From assembly GCA_964626905.1 (NCBI GenBank), contig CAZVHA010000002.1, positions 1-64,000 on the forward strand: a stretch of 64,000 nucleotides of DNA. Direction: 5' to 3'. The notes below the pieces were generated by a model. The model made no database searches. It saw only the letters and a program-made list of their open reading frames with translations, and was not told the DNA's origin. Below are positions 31,291 to 40,800 of the stretch, piece after piece. The position numbers and the translations under genes were made by a program. Position 1 is the first letter of the stretch. Each line of letters opens with the position of its first letter. Origin of the DNA: REEB52 sp964626905. GTDB lineage: Bacteria; Chlamydiota; Chlamydiia; Chlamydiales; SM23-39.

Positions 31291-34200
31291 GGCCTGAACT
31301 GAGACAGAGGGTGTTTTGCAGGAGCTACTCGGTTGAGGGGCAGAAGTTGGGGCAGTGATTTGGGTCAAACTGGGGAGCTGGTTTTGATTGGTGACAGCTT
31401 CAGTCGTGGCGACGGCGACCACTTCACTGCTGGGTACGGGCGCAGCTGGAGTAACCTGTTTAAACATGATCATAAAAGGGGCGGAGCTAGCGGGTTTTGA
31501 TGGGTACCAATAGCCCAAAAATTCATTGGTCCCAGAAGCATAGGCGGTCCCGTTGATGGTCGATGGGAACACATTGAGGGCGGTAGGGCTTCCGGCAAAA
31601 AGGAGCACCTGTCCACTGCCGCCAGCGCAACTGTTTGCGCAAAGGGTGTACCCAGTGGGGATGGTAATCACCCCCGCTCCGATATTCGGCGAGTTATTGG
31701 CCTGGTCGGCGACAATCGTCACATTGTAGCCAGCAGCGGTATTTTGGATCGTTCCTGAGGCGCCTGAACAGGTGAAATTGTCATTCGCGATGAGGAGAAT
31801 AGTTCCATCTCCAGAGATCGTATTTCCCGTGGCGAGTTGGATCGTTGCGGCCTGCATGGAGAGGGTCTGGTTTGCCCCTGCAGTGATCTGAATGGCCGAT
31901 GTGTTGGAGAGAGCCGTGGTTCCTGTCGATGAAAAGGTGATCGCACCTGGAGAAGTGACGGTGACAGCTGCGTTGAGAGTGATCGTTCCGGTAGAAGAGA
32001 CAGAGACCGAAGTTCCTGAGAGGTTTTGACTCAAAATGAGCTCTGTTCCGCTGACAGAAAGGGCGCCGGCTGCTGTTAAACTCGTGCTGAAATCGATGTC
32101 TGCGCTTCCCGCGCCGCTCCCCCGCGTTCCATTCAGTGTGACGGCAGCGGTTGTCGCTGGAGACCAGGCGACGGCGAGATTAATCCCATCGGAACCTGGC
32201 CCGGTGCCGCCCGTCCCAGTCAGGCTAATAGCACCCGTAGTAGAAGTGATGCCATTAGCTGTCTGTAAATCGATCCCATAGCTCGTCCCAGAGGCTAAAG
32301 CAGTGCCTGCGATGGTAATGGATCCCGATCCGCTGACAACGGTCCCGCTCGTGCTGATATTGACCCCATCCGCAGCTTCTGTTCCAGATCCCGCCTGCCC
32401 AGTGATGGAAATATTTCCGCTGGAAGTTCGAATGGCTGGGGCATGATTGACGATCGCAACTCCATGTTTTCCTGTTCCTGTTCCTTGACTTGTTCCGCTG
32501 AAGACCAAATTTCCGGTGTTTGAAGCAGAACCGATTTCATTATCGATTAAAATGCCATAATTGCTCGATGTAGAAGAGGTTGCGGTAAAACCGTTGAAAG
32601 TCAAAATTCCTGAACCAGTGGATTGAATAATGGCCCCTGGCCCGAATGTAAAAGCAATGCCATTAGAACTTGTCCCAGTCGATCCGGTTCCATTGATGGT
32701 GATATTGCCTGTGGAGCTTGATAGAATGGATCCTACACCTGAGAGTTCAAAACCATTCGCTGTATCGATCGATTGACCTGCTGTGGCAGTAACTATGATA
32801 TTCCCCGATCCTGTCGTTCTAAGAATCCCCTCAAACTCTACTTTCATCCCGCAATTATTTTGATGGAGAATAATATCTCCCCCTTGAGCTGTGATGTACA
32901 AATTGCCGTTAGCCACAGAGATCAATCCGTCGGTATCGGTGATATAAACCCCAAAGCAATAACTGTCGTCAGGGCCACCACCTGTTCCGTTGATTGTAAT
33001 CGTCCCTGAGCCTGTAGCACTGACGGAAGCCCCCTCGACCGACACTCCGACGTTTTCGGTACTCGAGGAGTTTAAAGATCCCTGACCTATGAGAGTCATG
33101 TTTCCATTTGTGGTCGTGAGTGGTCCTGTTACTAAGATCCCCTTTCTTTGAGAAGCGCCTTTTCCCGTTCCGTTCATATAAATGTCGCCCCCAACGGTGC
33201 TCACTGTCGTATTGATTGTGATTCCATGATAACTTCCTGTAACTGTTCCACTGGCTGTAAAATGCATTCCAGTAAATCCGGTGGAGGCGCTTGTATTTGT
33301 CACACTTGATGAGATAGAGATGAAGCTGTCTGAAACAAGGGTTAAAGTGCTTGCGGTGATCCATGTTAAGCTTCCAGTGATCTGAATGGAGCCAGTCCCG
33401 CCGGCTCCTGAGGAAGTATTGATGGTCACGTTGCACCCTCCCCCACTTTCGAGAAGGTTTTTAAGGGTCGTTGTATTGATCACAGAGGTAGCAGCAGATG
33501 GGGTGTAAGAACTTCCCGGACAGGCGGAAAAAGCCCCCCCCGAATCGGCGGCTGCGCTAATGGTGATATCTGAAGGATCCATGAGAATATTTCCTAAGTT
33601 CCCATTTGGGGCAAATGGGTCGACTTTGCCTTGAAAATCGAGATAGGCTCCTGAAGTTTCTATGAATCCTCCATTTCCGGCGAAAGAGCCCCCCCGAATT
33701 TCTGCATTGCCGTAAAACAGATTGCTTTTATTCCCCCAGACGATGATTTTCCCTCCATCGCCCTCTTCAAGGGCATTGGCTTTTAACAAAACATCCTTTC
33801 CAACAAAAACGGTTTTGGCATTTTGGATGTTTGGATTTTCTCCCCGAAGATCGCCTCCGATCAAAAGGGTACCTCCCCCTTTTTTGCCTGAAACGTCGAT
33901 CAATGCTTCATTCGCAAGTTCGACCTCATTTCCAAGGACATGAACTGTCCCTCCGATCCCTTGATCATGAGTTGCTAAAAGAGAACCTGTTAATTTTGTT
34001 TTCCCCTGTTTGGCGACGAGGTGGATCTCGCCGCCGATCCTTTCGATCGCATTTGCCTCAATGGTTCCAGAAACATTGATTGCAATCGCAGTGGGATCGC
34101 AAACGGCGATGAGCCTGGTTTGAAATGCCTCGATGATCCCCTCTTGTTCGATCCCCTCTCCAGGCATTTCGAGCGCGATATAGATCAGATCGTCGCCCGT

Positions 34201-34764
34201 TGGATCGAAAAAAACTTCGTGACACGAGTTGAGATTCACCTCGGAATTGTGGGCTCTTAAAAGACCCCGATTTTCCACTTTATGTGCAATCAGAGTGATC
34301 GGGCCTGTGGAGGTTTCAATGGTTCCAAGGTTTGTAATCGCCTCTTTACTATCCCCTTGAAATGAGAGGGACTCCCCTCGCAAAAATTCTTGGGTGGAAA
34401 GAGCCAAAGTGGAAGCAATGAAGGCGGCGGTATCAATGCGACCTTCTTTGCCAATGACAATTCCCTTCGGATTTGTGAGATAGACTAGTCCATTCGAAGT
34501 GAGAGTTCCAAAAATTTCACTTTGGAAATTCCCGATGACCCGATTTAAGACGGCAGAATCGGCTGAAGGTTGGATAAAACGGGTCGTTTCCCCTTCTGCA
34601 ATAGAAAACGAATCCCAATTGAGCACCGCTCGATCGGAGAGTTTGACTTCGAGGAGATTGCTATCGCGGACAAAGTGTTCGATAGTGCCAGATTCCAAAG
34701 AGCACGCCTCCGGATTGGCAAAAAGAGCCGACGAAAATACAACAGCAAGAAGGAAAAACCTCAT
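31285..34764 (-). CDS. Filamentous-haemagglutinin-like exoprotein (TpsA of two-partner secretion)
   Basis: The 1159-aa protein has a signal peptide (MRFFLLAVVFSSALFA) followed by a TPS secretion domain at about residues 25-140: LNWDSFSIAEGETTRFIQPS, AVLNRVIGNFQSEIFGTLTSNG and VYLTNPKGIVIGKEGRID. The rest is a Gly/Ser/Thr/Asn-rich beta-helix with many TGSGNITI- and TSTGNI-like repeats, and the tail is a short Pro/Ser/Thr region ending SVQAL. Such proteins leave through a TpsB pore and act as adhesins. A matching TpsB gene lies 25 kb away at 59312-60997. There is no cytotoxic C-terminal domain. The insertion of this gene and its neighbour splits the nifU-birA order seen in Chlamydia. Confidence 0.88.
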   Translation of the reverse strand: MRFFLLAVVFSSALFANPEACSLESGTIEHFVRDSNLLEVKLSDRAVLNWDSFSIAEGETTRFIQPSADSAVLNRVIGNFQSEIFGTLTSNGLVYLTNPKGIVIGKEGRIDTAAFIASTLALSTQEFLRGESLSFQGDSKEAITNLGTIETSTGPITLIAHKVENRGLLRAHNSEVNLNSCHEVFFDPTGDDLIYIALEMPGEGIEQEGIIEAFQTRLIAVCDPTAIAINVSGTIEANAIERIGGEIHLVAKQGKTKLTGSLLATHDQGIGGTVHVLGNEVELANEALIDVSGKKGGGTLLIGGDLRGENPNIQNAKTVFVGKDVLLKANALEEGDGGKIIVWGNKSNLFYGNAEIRGGSFAGNGGFIETSGAYLDFQGKVDPFAPNGNLGNILMDPSDITISAAADSGGAFSACPGSSYTPSAATSVINTTTLKNLLESGGGCNVTINTSSGAGGTGSIQITGSLTWITASTLTLVSDSFISISSSVTNTSASTGFTGMHFTASGTVTGSYHGITINTTVSTVGGDIYMNGTGKGASQRKGILVTGPLTTTNGNMTLIGQGSLNSSSTENVGVSVEGASVSATGSGTITINGTGGGPDDSYCFGVYITDTDGLISVANGNLYITAQGGDIILHQNNCGMKVEFEGILRTTGSGNIIVTATAGQSIDTANGFELSGVGSILSSSTGNITINGTGSTGTSSNGIAFTFGPGAIIQSTGSGILTFNGFTATSSTSSNYGILIDNEIGSASNTGNLVFSGTSQGTGTGKHGVAIVNHAPAIRTSSGNISITGQAGSGTEAADGVNISTSGTVVSGSGSITIAGTALASGTSYGIDLQTANGITSTTGAISLTGTGGTGPGSDGINLAVAWSPATTAAVTLNGTRGSGAGSADIDFSTSLTAAGALSVSGTELILSQNLSGTSVSVSSTGTITLNAAVTVTSPGAITFSSTGTTALSNTSAIQITAGANQTLSMQAATIQLATGNTISGDGTILLIANDNFTCSGASGTIQNTAAGYNVTIVADQANNSPNIGAGVITIPTGYTLCANSCAGGSGQVLLFAGSPTALNVFPSTINGTAYASGTNEFLGYWYPSKPASSAPFMIMFKQVTPAAPVPSSEVVAVATTEAVTNQNQLPSLTQITAPTSAPQPSSSCKTPSVSVQAL

Positions 34765-34800
34765 GAAATGATTCTATGATTTTGTTGGTCTGTTGTCAAT
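34757..34800. repeat. Direct repeat, copy next to the TpsA gene start
   Basis: This segment and 36048-36093 share the pattern AACCTCATGAAATGAYTYTATGATTTTGTTGG...TGTCAAT with a few substitutions and small gaps. Each copy spans the start of a leftward secreted-protein gene and the stop of the gene before it, so the intervening 1.3 kb behaves as a cassette bounded by direct repeats. Confidence 0.6.
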
Positions 34801-36055
34801 TACTCGAAGTTGCCATCTCCAACACCTGATTGGACCCGACCAAACGACTCCAAACAACCAGAGCAAACCCGTTATCATTGATTGCAATACAAGGGGACTG
34901 TAAGGTCGAGCTCGTAGCAGAAATCGAAGAGGGGGAGGACCAAGAGGATCCATATTCAGATACTTTGATTGTATTGGAAGTTCCTCCGGCTGTAAGATCG
35001 ACCCAAGCAACCACGGCGTGGTTATTTTGTCCATTTACAGCAACTGTAGGAGATGCGCCATTTGTACTGAGCTCCTGAGGCGCGGTCCAACTGTCGCCAT
35101 TGTAAAGGGAAACTTGGATCGATCCACCTGTCGTTTGCCATGCAGCGACAGCCCCATCCGTTACTCGATCCAGCGCGATACTGAGAGAGGAGACGACAAA
35201 CGAGGTCATATTTACAATTTGGGCGAGTGACCAAGTGCCCCCTTCCAATTTTCGCCCTGATTTGAGATTCCCTCCTGAAGAAGATTGTGCCACCCAAAGG
35301 ATCGCCCCATCATTTGGATTTACAGAGATTTGAGGTGCAACATTTGTTGCGAAATTCTCCAAGGAGGAAAATGTTGCAGAAGGTTTTGAGGTAAGCGCCT
35401 GATACGAAGCCCCATAAACGCCTTGCTGTGCGAACATGATCACATTGGCCACATTTGACGTATTCAGCCCTACAAGGGAAGGGACTGCACTTAAATTCAC
35501 GCTAGAAACTTTTAACCCATACTGATTTCCCCAACTATTAGAAGTCGCATTAAAATCCCTTGCCAAAAGGATGCGGGCAAGTTGATCTTGCCATATGCAA
35601 ACGGCATTGCCCAACGAATTGACAGCGAGCTGAGGAAAACAAGAATAAGCTGAATCAGTGGCTGTGACCAAAACGGGCTCTGACCAATTTGCCCCGTCAA
35701 AACGAGAGGAGCGAATGGAAAGAAGCACTCCATTGATATTATCCCAGATGGCAAGCCCTTTGCCCGAACTGTCGATCCCAACTTGCGTCGTAGGCACAGC
35801 TGTACTTGAAGTGAAAGAGGGTCCAACAGACCAGCTCACCCCATTAAACGAACCCGCACGAGTAGTATAAATTCCGCTGGAATAATCAACCCAACTCAAA
35901 ATTGCGCTTTGATTACTTGCATGGAGGGCTAATTTCGGAGAGATTGCGTTGACTCCACTCGATGAATAGACTGTCGTTGGCACAGACCAAGAGTAGTTGT
36001 CGGGCTCGGCGTACAGCCCAAGGGCGCCAAAAAGGAGGAAAAAGAAAAATTTCAT
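34796..36055 (-). CDS. Secreted beta-propeller-like protein
   Basis: The 419-aa protein has a signal peptide (MKFFFFLLFGALGLYA) and then seven or so repeats of about 50 residues with the pattern SPxLAV(N/D)xxGxAxxxWxD followed by W-S-x-P (for example PQLAVNSLGNAVCIWQD, TVAVNGQNNHAVVAWVD, PCIAINDNGFALVVWSR). This is the look of a BNR/sialidase-like beta-propeller without clear catalytic residues. It probably binds carbohydrate or protein at the surface. It lies 31 bases upstream of the TpsA gene in the same direction, and the DNA around its start and around its stop is duplicated (see the direct repeats at 34757-34800 and 36048-36093). Confidence 0.7.
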   Translation of the reverse strand: MKFFFFLLFGALGLYAEPDNYSWSVPTTVYSSSGVNAISPKLALHASNQSAILSWVDYSSGIYTTRAGSFNGVSWSVGPSFTSSTAVPTTQVGIDSSGKGLAIWDNINGVLLSIRSSRFDGANWSEPVLVTATDSAYSCFPQLAVNSLGNAVCIWQDQLARILLARDFNATSNSWGNQYGLKVSSVNLSAVPSLVGLNTSNVANVIMFAQQGVYGASYQALTSKPSATFSSLENFATNVAPQISVNPNDGAILWVAQSSSGGNLKSGRKLEGGTWSLAQIVNMTSFVVSSLSIALDRVTDGAVAAWQTTGGSIQVSLYNGDSWTAPQELSTNGASPTVAVNGQNNHAVVAWVDLTAGGTSNTIKVSEYGSSWSSPSSISATSSTLQSPCIAINDNGFALVVWSRLVGSNQVLEMATSSN

Positions 36056-36093
36056 GAAATGACTTTATGATTTGTTGGATTTGCTGTCAATCG
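36048..36093. repeat. Direct repeat, copy next to birA stop
   Basis: Partner of 34757-34800. It covers the ATG of the beta-propeller gene (36055) and the last codons of birA (DSKSNKS). Similarity includes TTGACARCARAYCMAACAAA on the leftward strand. Confidence 0.6.
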
Positions 36094-36802
36094 TAACATC
36101 GCCGGACAAAACAGAGTGGATTGTCTGATCGGGCATGAGGAGATTGAGGTATCCCGCTTCGGTGATCGAGTGGCAAATACCGGTCCACATTTTTCTCCCG
36201 TCAAAGCAACGGACTTTCTCTCCTTTCATGGCGAGAAGTTCTTCAAACTTTTGATGAAAAGGGGAAAAGCCCTTTTTTTTGAATGTTTTTAAATCTTTTT
36301 CGAACTGCTCTTGTAATTCTTGGAGCACTTTATTTTTGTCCCACGTTTTACCTGTCTCGATGAATAGGGAGGTTGCGGGCTGATCGATTTGCTTTGTGTC
36401 TGAAAGATTCACATTGATGCCGATGCCGAGAAAGAGGTGGACGCACTCCTTTTCAAATTCAGTTTCACAAAGGACGCCCGAGATTTTTTTATTGTTCAAT
36501 AGGACATCATTGGGCCATTTGAGAAGGGGTTTTAGCCCCATTTTTATGAGACACAAAGCGAAGCTGAGGGCCAATACTTGGGTAAGGGCAGCGAGATGGA
36601 GTGTGTTGATGGGCAAAGAGAGGTAAAAGGTGACGTAGAGTCCAACTCCTTTAGGCGACACCCATTTTCTTTGGTATCTTCCCCGTCCGGCACTCTGTTC
36701 CTCTGCCACAACGCAACTCATTTCGTCTTTTGGAAATGAGCGGTAGTGCTTTTTGGCGTACGTATTGGTCGAGTCAATTACATCTAAATGGATTTCATGC
36801 AT
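36065..36802 (-). CDS. birA: Biotin-protein ligase
   Basis: The 245-aa enzyme attaches biotin to the acetyl-CoA carboxylase carrier protein. VIDSTNTYAK at the start, AEEQSAGRGRYQRKWVSPKGVGLYVT near residue 33 (ATP/biotin loop) and LLKWPNDVLLNNKKISGVLCET near 92 are diagnostic. FLGIGINVNL is also conserved. It lacks an N-terminal helix-turn-helix, so it is a mono-functional ligase. I start at ATG 36802 (MHEIHLDV). It is divergent from rodA, as the CT725/CT726 pair are neighbours in Chlamydia, with only 28 bases between the two starts. Confidence 0.92.
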   Translation of the reverse strand: MHEIHLDVIDSTNTYAKKHYRSFPKDEMSCVVAEEQSAGRGRYQRKWVSPKGVGLYVTFYLSLPINTLHLAALTQVLALSFALCLIKMGLKPLLKWPNDVLLNNKKISGVLCETEFEKECVHLFLGIGINVNLSDTKQIDQPATSLFIETGKTWDKNKVLQELQEQFEKDLKTFKKKGFSPFHQKFEELLAMKGEKVRCFDGRKMWTGICHSITEAGYLNLLMPDQTIHSVLSGDVTIDSKSNKS

Positions 36803-36830
36803 GCAAAAGAGTATATTCAAATTTAAGAAT

Positions 36831-37952
36831 ATGTGGAAACCTTGGATTTTATCCCGCATAGACTATCGCATCTTCCCTATCATTTTGGGGTTGATGGCGA
36901 TGAGTCTTTTTGTCATCTCTTCAATGACCAGTGAGATGGGGGATGGGGGATTTTGGACGCCGCTTGTGAAAACGCAGTTGCGGTGGTTTTGTCTGGGGTG
37001 GGTTGTTTTTTTTCTCGTGTCCCATTTTGATTATCGGTATTTGCGCGATTGGAGTTTATTCCTCTACATTTTGATTCTCATTCTTCTGATCGGGCTATTT
37101 TTTGTAAGTCCGATTCAAAACGTCCACCGCTGGTATAAGATTCCGGGGGTTGCGAGTTTTCAGCCGTCGGAGCAGGCGAAATTGATTTTGGTCCTTTTTT
37201 TAAGTGCTTTTTTGGAGCGGCGCGAAAGGGATGCTTCGTCTTTAAAGACGGCCCTACAAATGGGGATTATTGTTGGCATTCCATTTTTGCTTATTGTGAA
37301 ACAGCCCGACTTGGGGACTGCGCTCATTTTACTGCCGATCGCTTTGACTTTAGGCTATTTTGGCGATATTCATCGGGGCGTAATGCGCTTGATATCGGGA
37401 GTGGGGCTTGCTCTTCTTGTTTTGGTGATGCTCCTTTTTTTAAACATTTTTGATCATGAGAAGATGCGTCCTGTTTTTACGACAGTTTTGAAGGAGTATC
37501 AGTATCAGAGGTTGAATCCAAATACCTACCATCAAAAGGCGTCGCAGATCGCGATTTCGCTTGGTGGCATTACGGGCAGTGGGTGGCATAAGGGGGAATT
37601 TTCGGGGCGCAAGTGGTTGCCGGCGGCCCATACGGATTCGGTGTTTGCCGCTTTTGCGGAGGAATTTGGGCTGATTGGCGTCGGGGCGCTTCTTCTTTTG
37701 TTTTATGGACTCATCCATTTTAGTTTTCAGGTGACAGCGGTGGCAAGAGAGGCGTTTGGGAGGCTTCTTGCGGCGGGGCTGTCGATTTATCTTGCGACGC
37801 ACGTGCTGATCAATATTGGAATGATGTGCGCTCTTTTGCCAATTTCGGGGGTGCCGCTTTTATTCATTACCTATGGAGGGAGTTCGACATTGACGACAAT
37901 GGGGGCGCTTGGGTTATTACAGAGTATCTATAGCAGAAGGTTTATGTTCTGA
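36831..37952 (+). CDS. rodA: Rod-shape/peptidoglycan polymerase of the SEDS family
   Basis: The 373-aa membrane protein has about ten helices and the SEDS motifs: SFQPSEQAKLILVLFLS near residue 111, IVKQPDLGTALILLPIA near 160, GSGWHKGEFSGRKWLPAAHTDSVFAAFAEEFGLIG near 255 with the catalytic-site aspartate, and LLFITYGGSSTLTTMGALGLLQSI at the end. It polymerises glycan strands with a partner PBP at the division plane, consistent with the peptidoglycan-dependent division of Chlamydiae. I start at ATG 36831 (MWKPWILSRIDYRIFPI) and not in the overlap with birA. Its stop overlaps the next start (TGATG). Confidence 0.92.
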   Translation: MWKPWILSRIDYRIFPIILGLMAMSLFVISSMTSEMGDGGFWTPLVKTQLRWFCLGWVVFFLVSHFDYRYLRDWSLFLYILILILLIGLFFVSPIQNVHRWYKIPGVASFQPSEQAKLILVLFLSAFLERRERDASSLKTALQMGIIVGIPFLLIVKQPDLGTALILLPIALTLGYFGDIHRGVMRLISGVGLALLVLVMLLFLNIFDHEKMRPVFTTVLKEYQYQRLNPNTYHQKASQIAISLGGITGSGWHKGEFSGRKWLPAAHTDSVFAAFAEEFGLIGVGALLLLFYGLIHFSFQVTAVAREAFGRLLAAGLSIYLATHVLINIGMMCALLPISGVPLLFITYGGSSTLTTMGALGLLQSIYSRRFMF

Positions 37953-39175
37953 TGTTTTGGGCAAATCAGTCGATGTCACAGCGGTTGATCTTGACGCTCG
38001 GCCTTTTTCTTATCGGAACCCTTCATACGATGATTTTGGCGATCTTTCAAATTCCGAAAAACTTTCTTATGGGACACGAGTCGAGCACTTTCGCGCTCAT
38101 TTGTAAATTGATTCTCTACACAATTGCCATTTTTGTATCTGTGAAGCACCAGACTCTTTGCAGAGCGTTGGGTTTGAGAAAGACCCTCTATTTCGGTCTT
38201 CTTTGCAACTTTTTTGGGATTGCGACGCTCTTTCTCAATACATATTTTTCCCAAGGGGACGGGCTTATTGCCCTTGTTCTTTTGGATATGATCTTTTTTG
38301 GCATGGCGCTCACTTCGGTCGTAAACGTCCTTGTCACCTACATTACGATTGAATTTCCAAAGAAAGTGGGTCTTGGCATCGTCGCCCTTTTTGCTTTTTT
38401 TAACTTGGGGCCGATGATCGCCCCCATTCTCGTCGATTATTTTCAGACGTTTCAAGATCATTCGATTCTCTATTTTTTTCTGATGTTCTTGCTGCTGGTC
38501 AGCATCTGGTACGTCCATGCCAATTTCTTCGACGCGCCGATCGATCCAGAAAAAGTCCATTTGCGAAAGGGGAGCCTCATTTGGAAGCAGCTCCATTACC
38601 GCCTTGCTCTTTTTGTGGTTGCGATCATCGCCTACGGCTTTACCGAATCGACTTTTAGCCTTTGGGGATACACCCAAATCAAAGGGGTTTTGGGAGCGTC
38701 TATTGCAGATGATGCGATCCCTTTTTTTTGGATGTTTCTGATTGTGGGGCAGATCATTTTGCTGATCCCCCTCTATTTTTTCCCAGCGAAGCGCATTTTT
38801 TACTTTCTCGTCGTTCTCACGATATCGGTGGCGCTCGCTTTCCCGTCGCAGCAACACTTGGCGGGATTTCTCGTCTCCTTATGCCTTGCCGGTTTTGGCT
38901 GCTCTGCCGTTTTTCCGATCCTCCTTTCCCAGATGGAAAAAGAGCTTCTCCCCTTCATTGCGAGATCGAAACTTCTCCCCTACATTGAAAAGAGCATCTC
39001 TCTCATGATCGCAGGCTATTTTATTGGGGTGGGCCTGATCGATCTTTGGGTGGAACTGAGCGCAATCCATCCGGTCCTCTCCTCAGCTGCCCACTTTCGG
39101 TTGGCTGCAGGAACTATCGCGTTCACGGGTCTCATCTCTTTGTTTTTGGATCTCACTGTCCCCAAAAATGAATAA
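37952..39175 (+). CDS. MFS-type transporter
   Basis: The 407-aa protein has about twelve hydrophobic segments with a central cytoplasmic loop near residue 200 (PIDPEKVHLRKGSLIWKQL). The layout (FLIGTLHTMILAIFQIPKNFLMGHESSTFALICK, a TYITIEFPKKVGLGIVALFAFFNLGPMIAPI segment, then six more helices) suggests the major facilitator superfamily, of the sugar-permease-like type. The substrate is unknown. It is translationally coupled to rodA through TGATG, so both are probably one transcript. The signature RxGRR loop is not obvious, so I keep the family call moderate. Confidence 0.7.
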   Translation: MFWANQSMSQRLILTLGLFLIGTLHTMILAIFQIPKNFLMGHESSTFALICKLILYTIAIFVSVKHQTLCRALGLRKTLYFGLLCNFFGIATLFLNTYFSQGDGLIALVLLDMIFFGMALTSVVNVLVTYITIEFPKKVGLGIVALFAFFNLGPMIAPILVDYFQTFQDHSILYFFLMFLLLVSIWYVHANFFDAPIDPEKVHLRKGSLIWKQLHYRLALFVVAIIAYGFTESTFSLWGYTQIKGVLGASIADDAIPFFWMFLIVGQIILLIPLYFFPAKRIFYFLVVLTISVALAFPSQQHLAGFLVSLCLAGFGCSAVFPILLSQMEKELLPFIARSKLLPYIEKSISLMIAGYFIGVGLIDLWVELSAIHPVLSSAAHFRLAAGTIAFTGLISLFLDLTVPKNE

Positions 39176-39198
39176 AAATTGATGCAAATTATTTTAAT

Positions 39199-40660
39199 CA
39201 TTTTAACGTTCCAAAAAATCCATCTTCTTGATACAACCTTCTTCGAAATTTGCGCAGTGCAACTTTCTTTACTCGTATTAATTCATACATGAGAGGTGTA
39301 TTATGGTTATGGAAGTTAAACTGAATTCTGAAATGGGGCGACCAGTAGATGTCATTGGAGTTCCATCGAAATATATTGTAAAGGATGGTGTCAGACATTT
39401 TAATCCAGATTACAAAGCATTCATGGCAAAGCAAGGAAAACAAGCCACAACCGCCTTGCATGCCGACAAAGCGTTGCCAACCGTCTGCACAATGGGCGAT
39501 TTCGAACAACTAAAACAGGCAGCTCAGGAAGATAAATCAGAGAAACAATCTCCTCCTTCCTTAGCTCCCTCTACCGAAGAGACCTTAGAAATCTTCCAAG
39601 ATGATGAGACTTTTCGACAAATTGGACTCTCTCCAGAAGCTATCGCCCAAGCTCTCGGAGGAGTATTTGCCAAATATGAAATTCCAATTGGCATGATGAA
39701 CAAACTCTTAGCATTTTCTGAATTTGATAAAATTGAATTTGAAATTGATGACAGCGGATCAATGGGTACAATAGATCCTAGCACTGGAATATCTCGTTGG
39801 CAAGAGGCAAAAAATCGGCTGAAAATGATGATTGAAATCATGGCTTATGTGCCGATACCTCTCATCTCGATCTCCTTTCTAAATAGAAAATTCAAAATAG
39901 AAGGCAAGGAAGTAAAACAGCTCATTTTAGAGCATGAAAAAGAAACTCCCGAACGTTTTATTGAGAAAGCCTATAAACTAATCGATCAAGCCTTTGCATC
40001 TCCTCCTGGAGGAAGCACACCGATTTTAGAATATCTAACAAATTCCCTTGCAGCAGGTAAAGGGAAAAAAGTAGCTCGATATCTCTTCTGCGATGGAGTC
40101 CCTGATGGAGGTGGAAAGGCTCAGGAGGCAATCACTCAAATGTTAAAAGACCGTCCTGTTCCTCAAGATAATCCAGTCACCTTAATCAGCTGTTCAGAAA
40201 CAGCATCAGATGTTAAGTGGATGAAAGAAGCTGAGGAAACCGCTGACTATTGCTCTGAATATGATGATTTTCAAGAAGAAGTTAGAGAAGTCGCGAAAGA
40301 CCAAGGCGATGTCTTCCCATTTACCTTCGGAATGTATTTGGTGGGTCAGTTGGTCGGTGCAATGAATCCAGATGATCTCGATGCGATGGATGAATCTGTG
40401 CCTTTTACGAAAATGACTTTGGATAATTTATTAGGAGTAAATGGTTCAGTAGAAGATTACAGGCGTTATTTTGATGGATTCAAATATGCCCAAGAAATTC
40501 GTCCTATTGACACCAGAATGGATCAAATTAAAAAACAACAGCAGTGGGAAGGATCTTTTCACTATTTCCTATACACGCCTCTAGCTAAAGATATTCAAGC
40601 AGTCAAAGAGTTCAAAAGACAACTCGAACCGCCGCCTGCTTACGAACCGTCAGAACGAAA
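39199..40660 (+). repeat. Tandem duplication unit 1 (VWA gene plus upstream region)
   Basis: This unit and 40801-42262 are direct repeats with a constant offset of 1602 bases, beginning at CATTTTAACGTTCCAAAAAATCC. The middle about 1.0 kb (39453-40462) appears identical, while both ends have diverged by several per cent. Confidence 0.9.
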
Positions 40661-40679
40661 GAGAGATCTCTTCATATAA
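39303..40679 (+). CDS. von Willebrand A-domain protein, copy 1
   Basis: The 458-aa protein has no signal peptide. A VWA domain starts near residue 144: FEIDDSGSMG gives the MIDAS DxSxS (149, 151, 153), PPGGSTPILEYL supplies the MIDAS threonine, and RYLFCDGVPDGGG the third ligand aspartate, so metal binding seems intact. Residues 1-135 are unique to this pair and the C-terminal 120 residues are helical and charged. VWA proteins mediate protein-protein contacts; a host or chaperone role is open. The next gene is a near-identical copy. Ribosome site AGAGGTG precedes the ATG. Confidence 0.8.
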   Translation: MVMEVKLNSEMGRPVDVIGVPSKYIVKDGVRHFNPDYKAFMAKQGKQATTALHADKALPTVCTMGDFEQLKQAAQEDKSEKQSPPSLAPSTEETLEIFQDDETFRQIGLSPEAIAQALGGVFAKYEIPIGMMNKLLAFSEFDKIEFEIDDSGSMGTIDPSTGISRWQEAKNRLKMMIEIMAYVPIPLISISFLNRKFKIEGKEVKQLILEHEKETPERFIEKAYKLIDQAFASPPGGSTPILEYLTNSLAAGKGKKVARYLFCDGVPDGGGKAQEAITQMLKDRPVPQDNPVTLISCSETASDVKWMKEAEETADYCSEYDDFQEEVREVAKDQGDVFPFTFGMYLVGQLVGAMNPDDLDAMDESVPFTKMTLDNLLGVNGSVEDYRRYFDGFKYAQEIRPIDTRMDQIKKQQQWEGSFHYFLYTPLAKDIQAVKEFKRQLEPPPAYEPSERKRDLFI

Positions 40680-40701
40680 TTGTGTAAATTCAGATCGATG
40701 A

Positions 40702-40767
40702 CTCAAAGTCAAGGTGGCAGCTTCGCTGCCACTCGTAACAGAGCTCAGAATCATCGATTTTTCCTTA
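40702..40767. repeat. Dispersed repeat, family B (copy 1)
   Basis: The 66-bp unit CTCAAAGTCAAGGTGGCAGC...TTTTCCTTA holds the hairpin GTGGCAGC-TTC-GCTGCCAC and ends ATCATCGATTTTTCCTTA. It is identical to 42277-42342 and related to 49369-49423. Directly after it, TTAGGGATCGTCAGGAAATAA resembles the terminal sequence of the palindrome at 54827. Confidence 0.75.
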
Positions 40768-40800
40768 GGGATCGTCAGGAAATAACTTTTTTTGGCTTGT

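Noticed and set aside
37976..38857. Leftward 293-aa open frame, highly charged, opposite the MFS gene
   Set aside because: Composition is the complement of membrane-protein codons; no motif, and it is fully inside a well supported gene.
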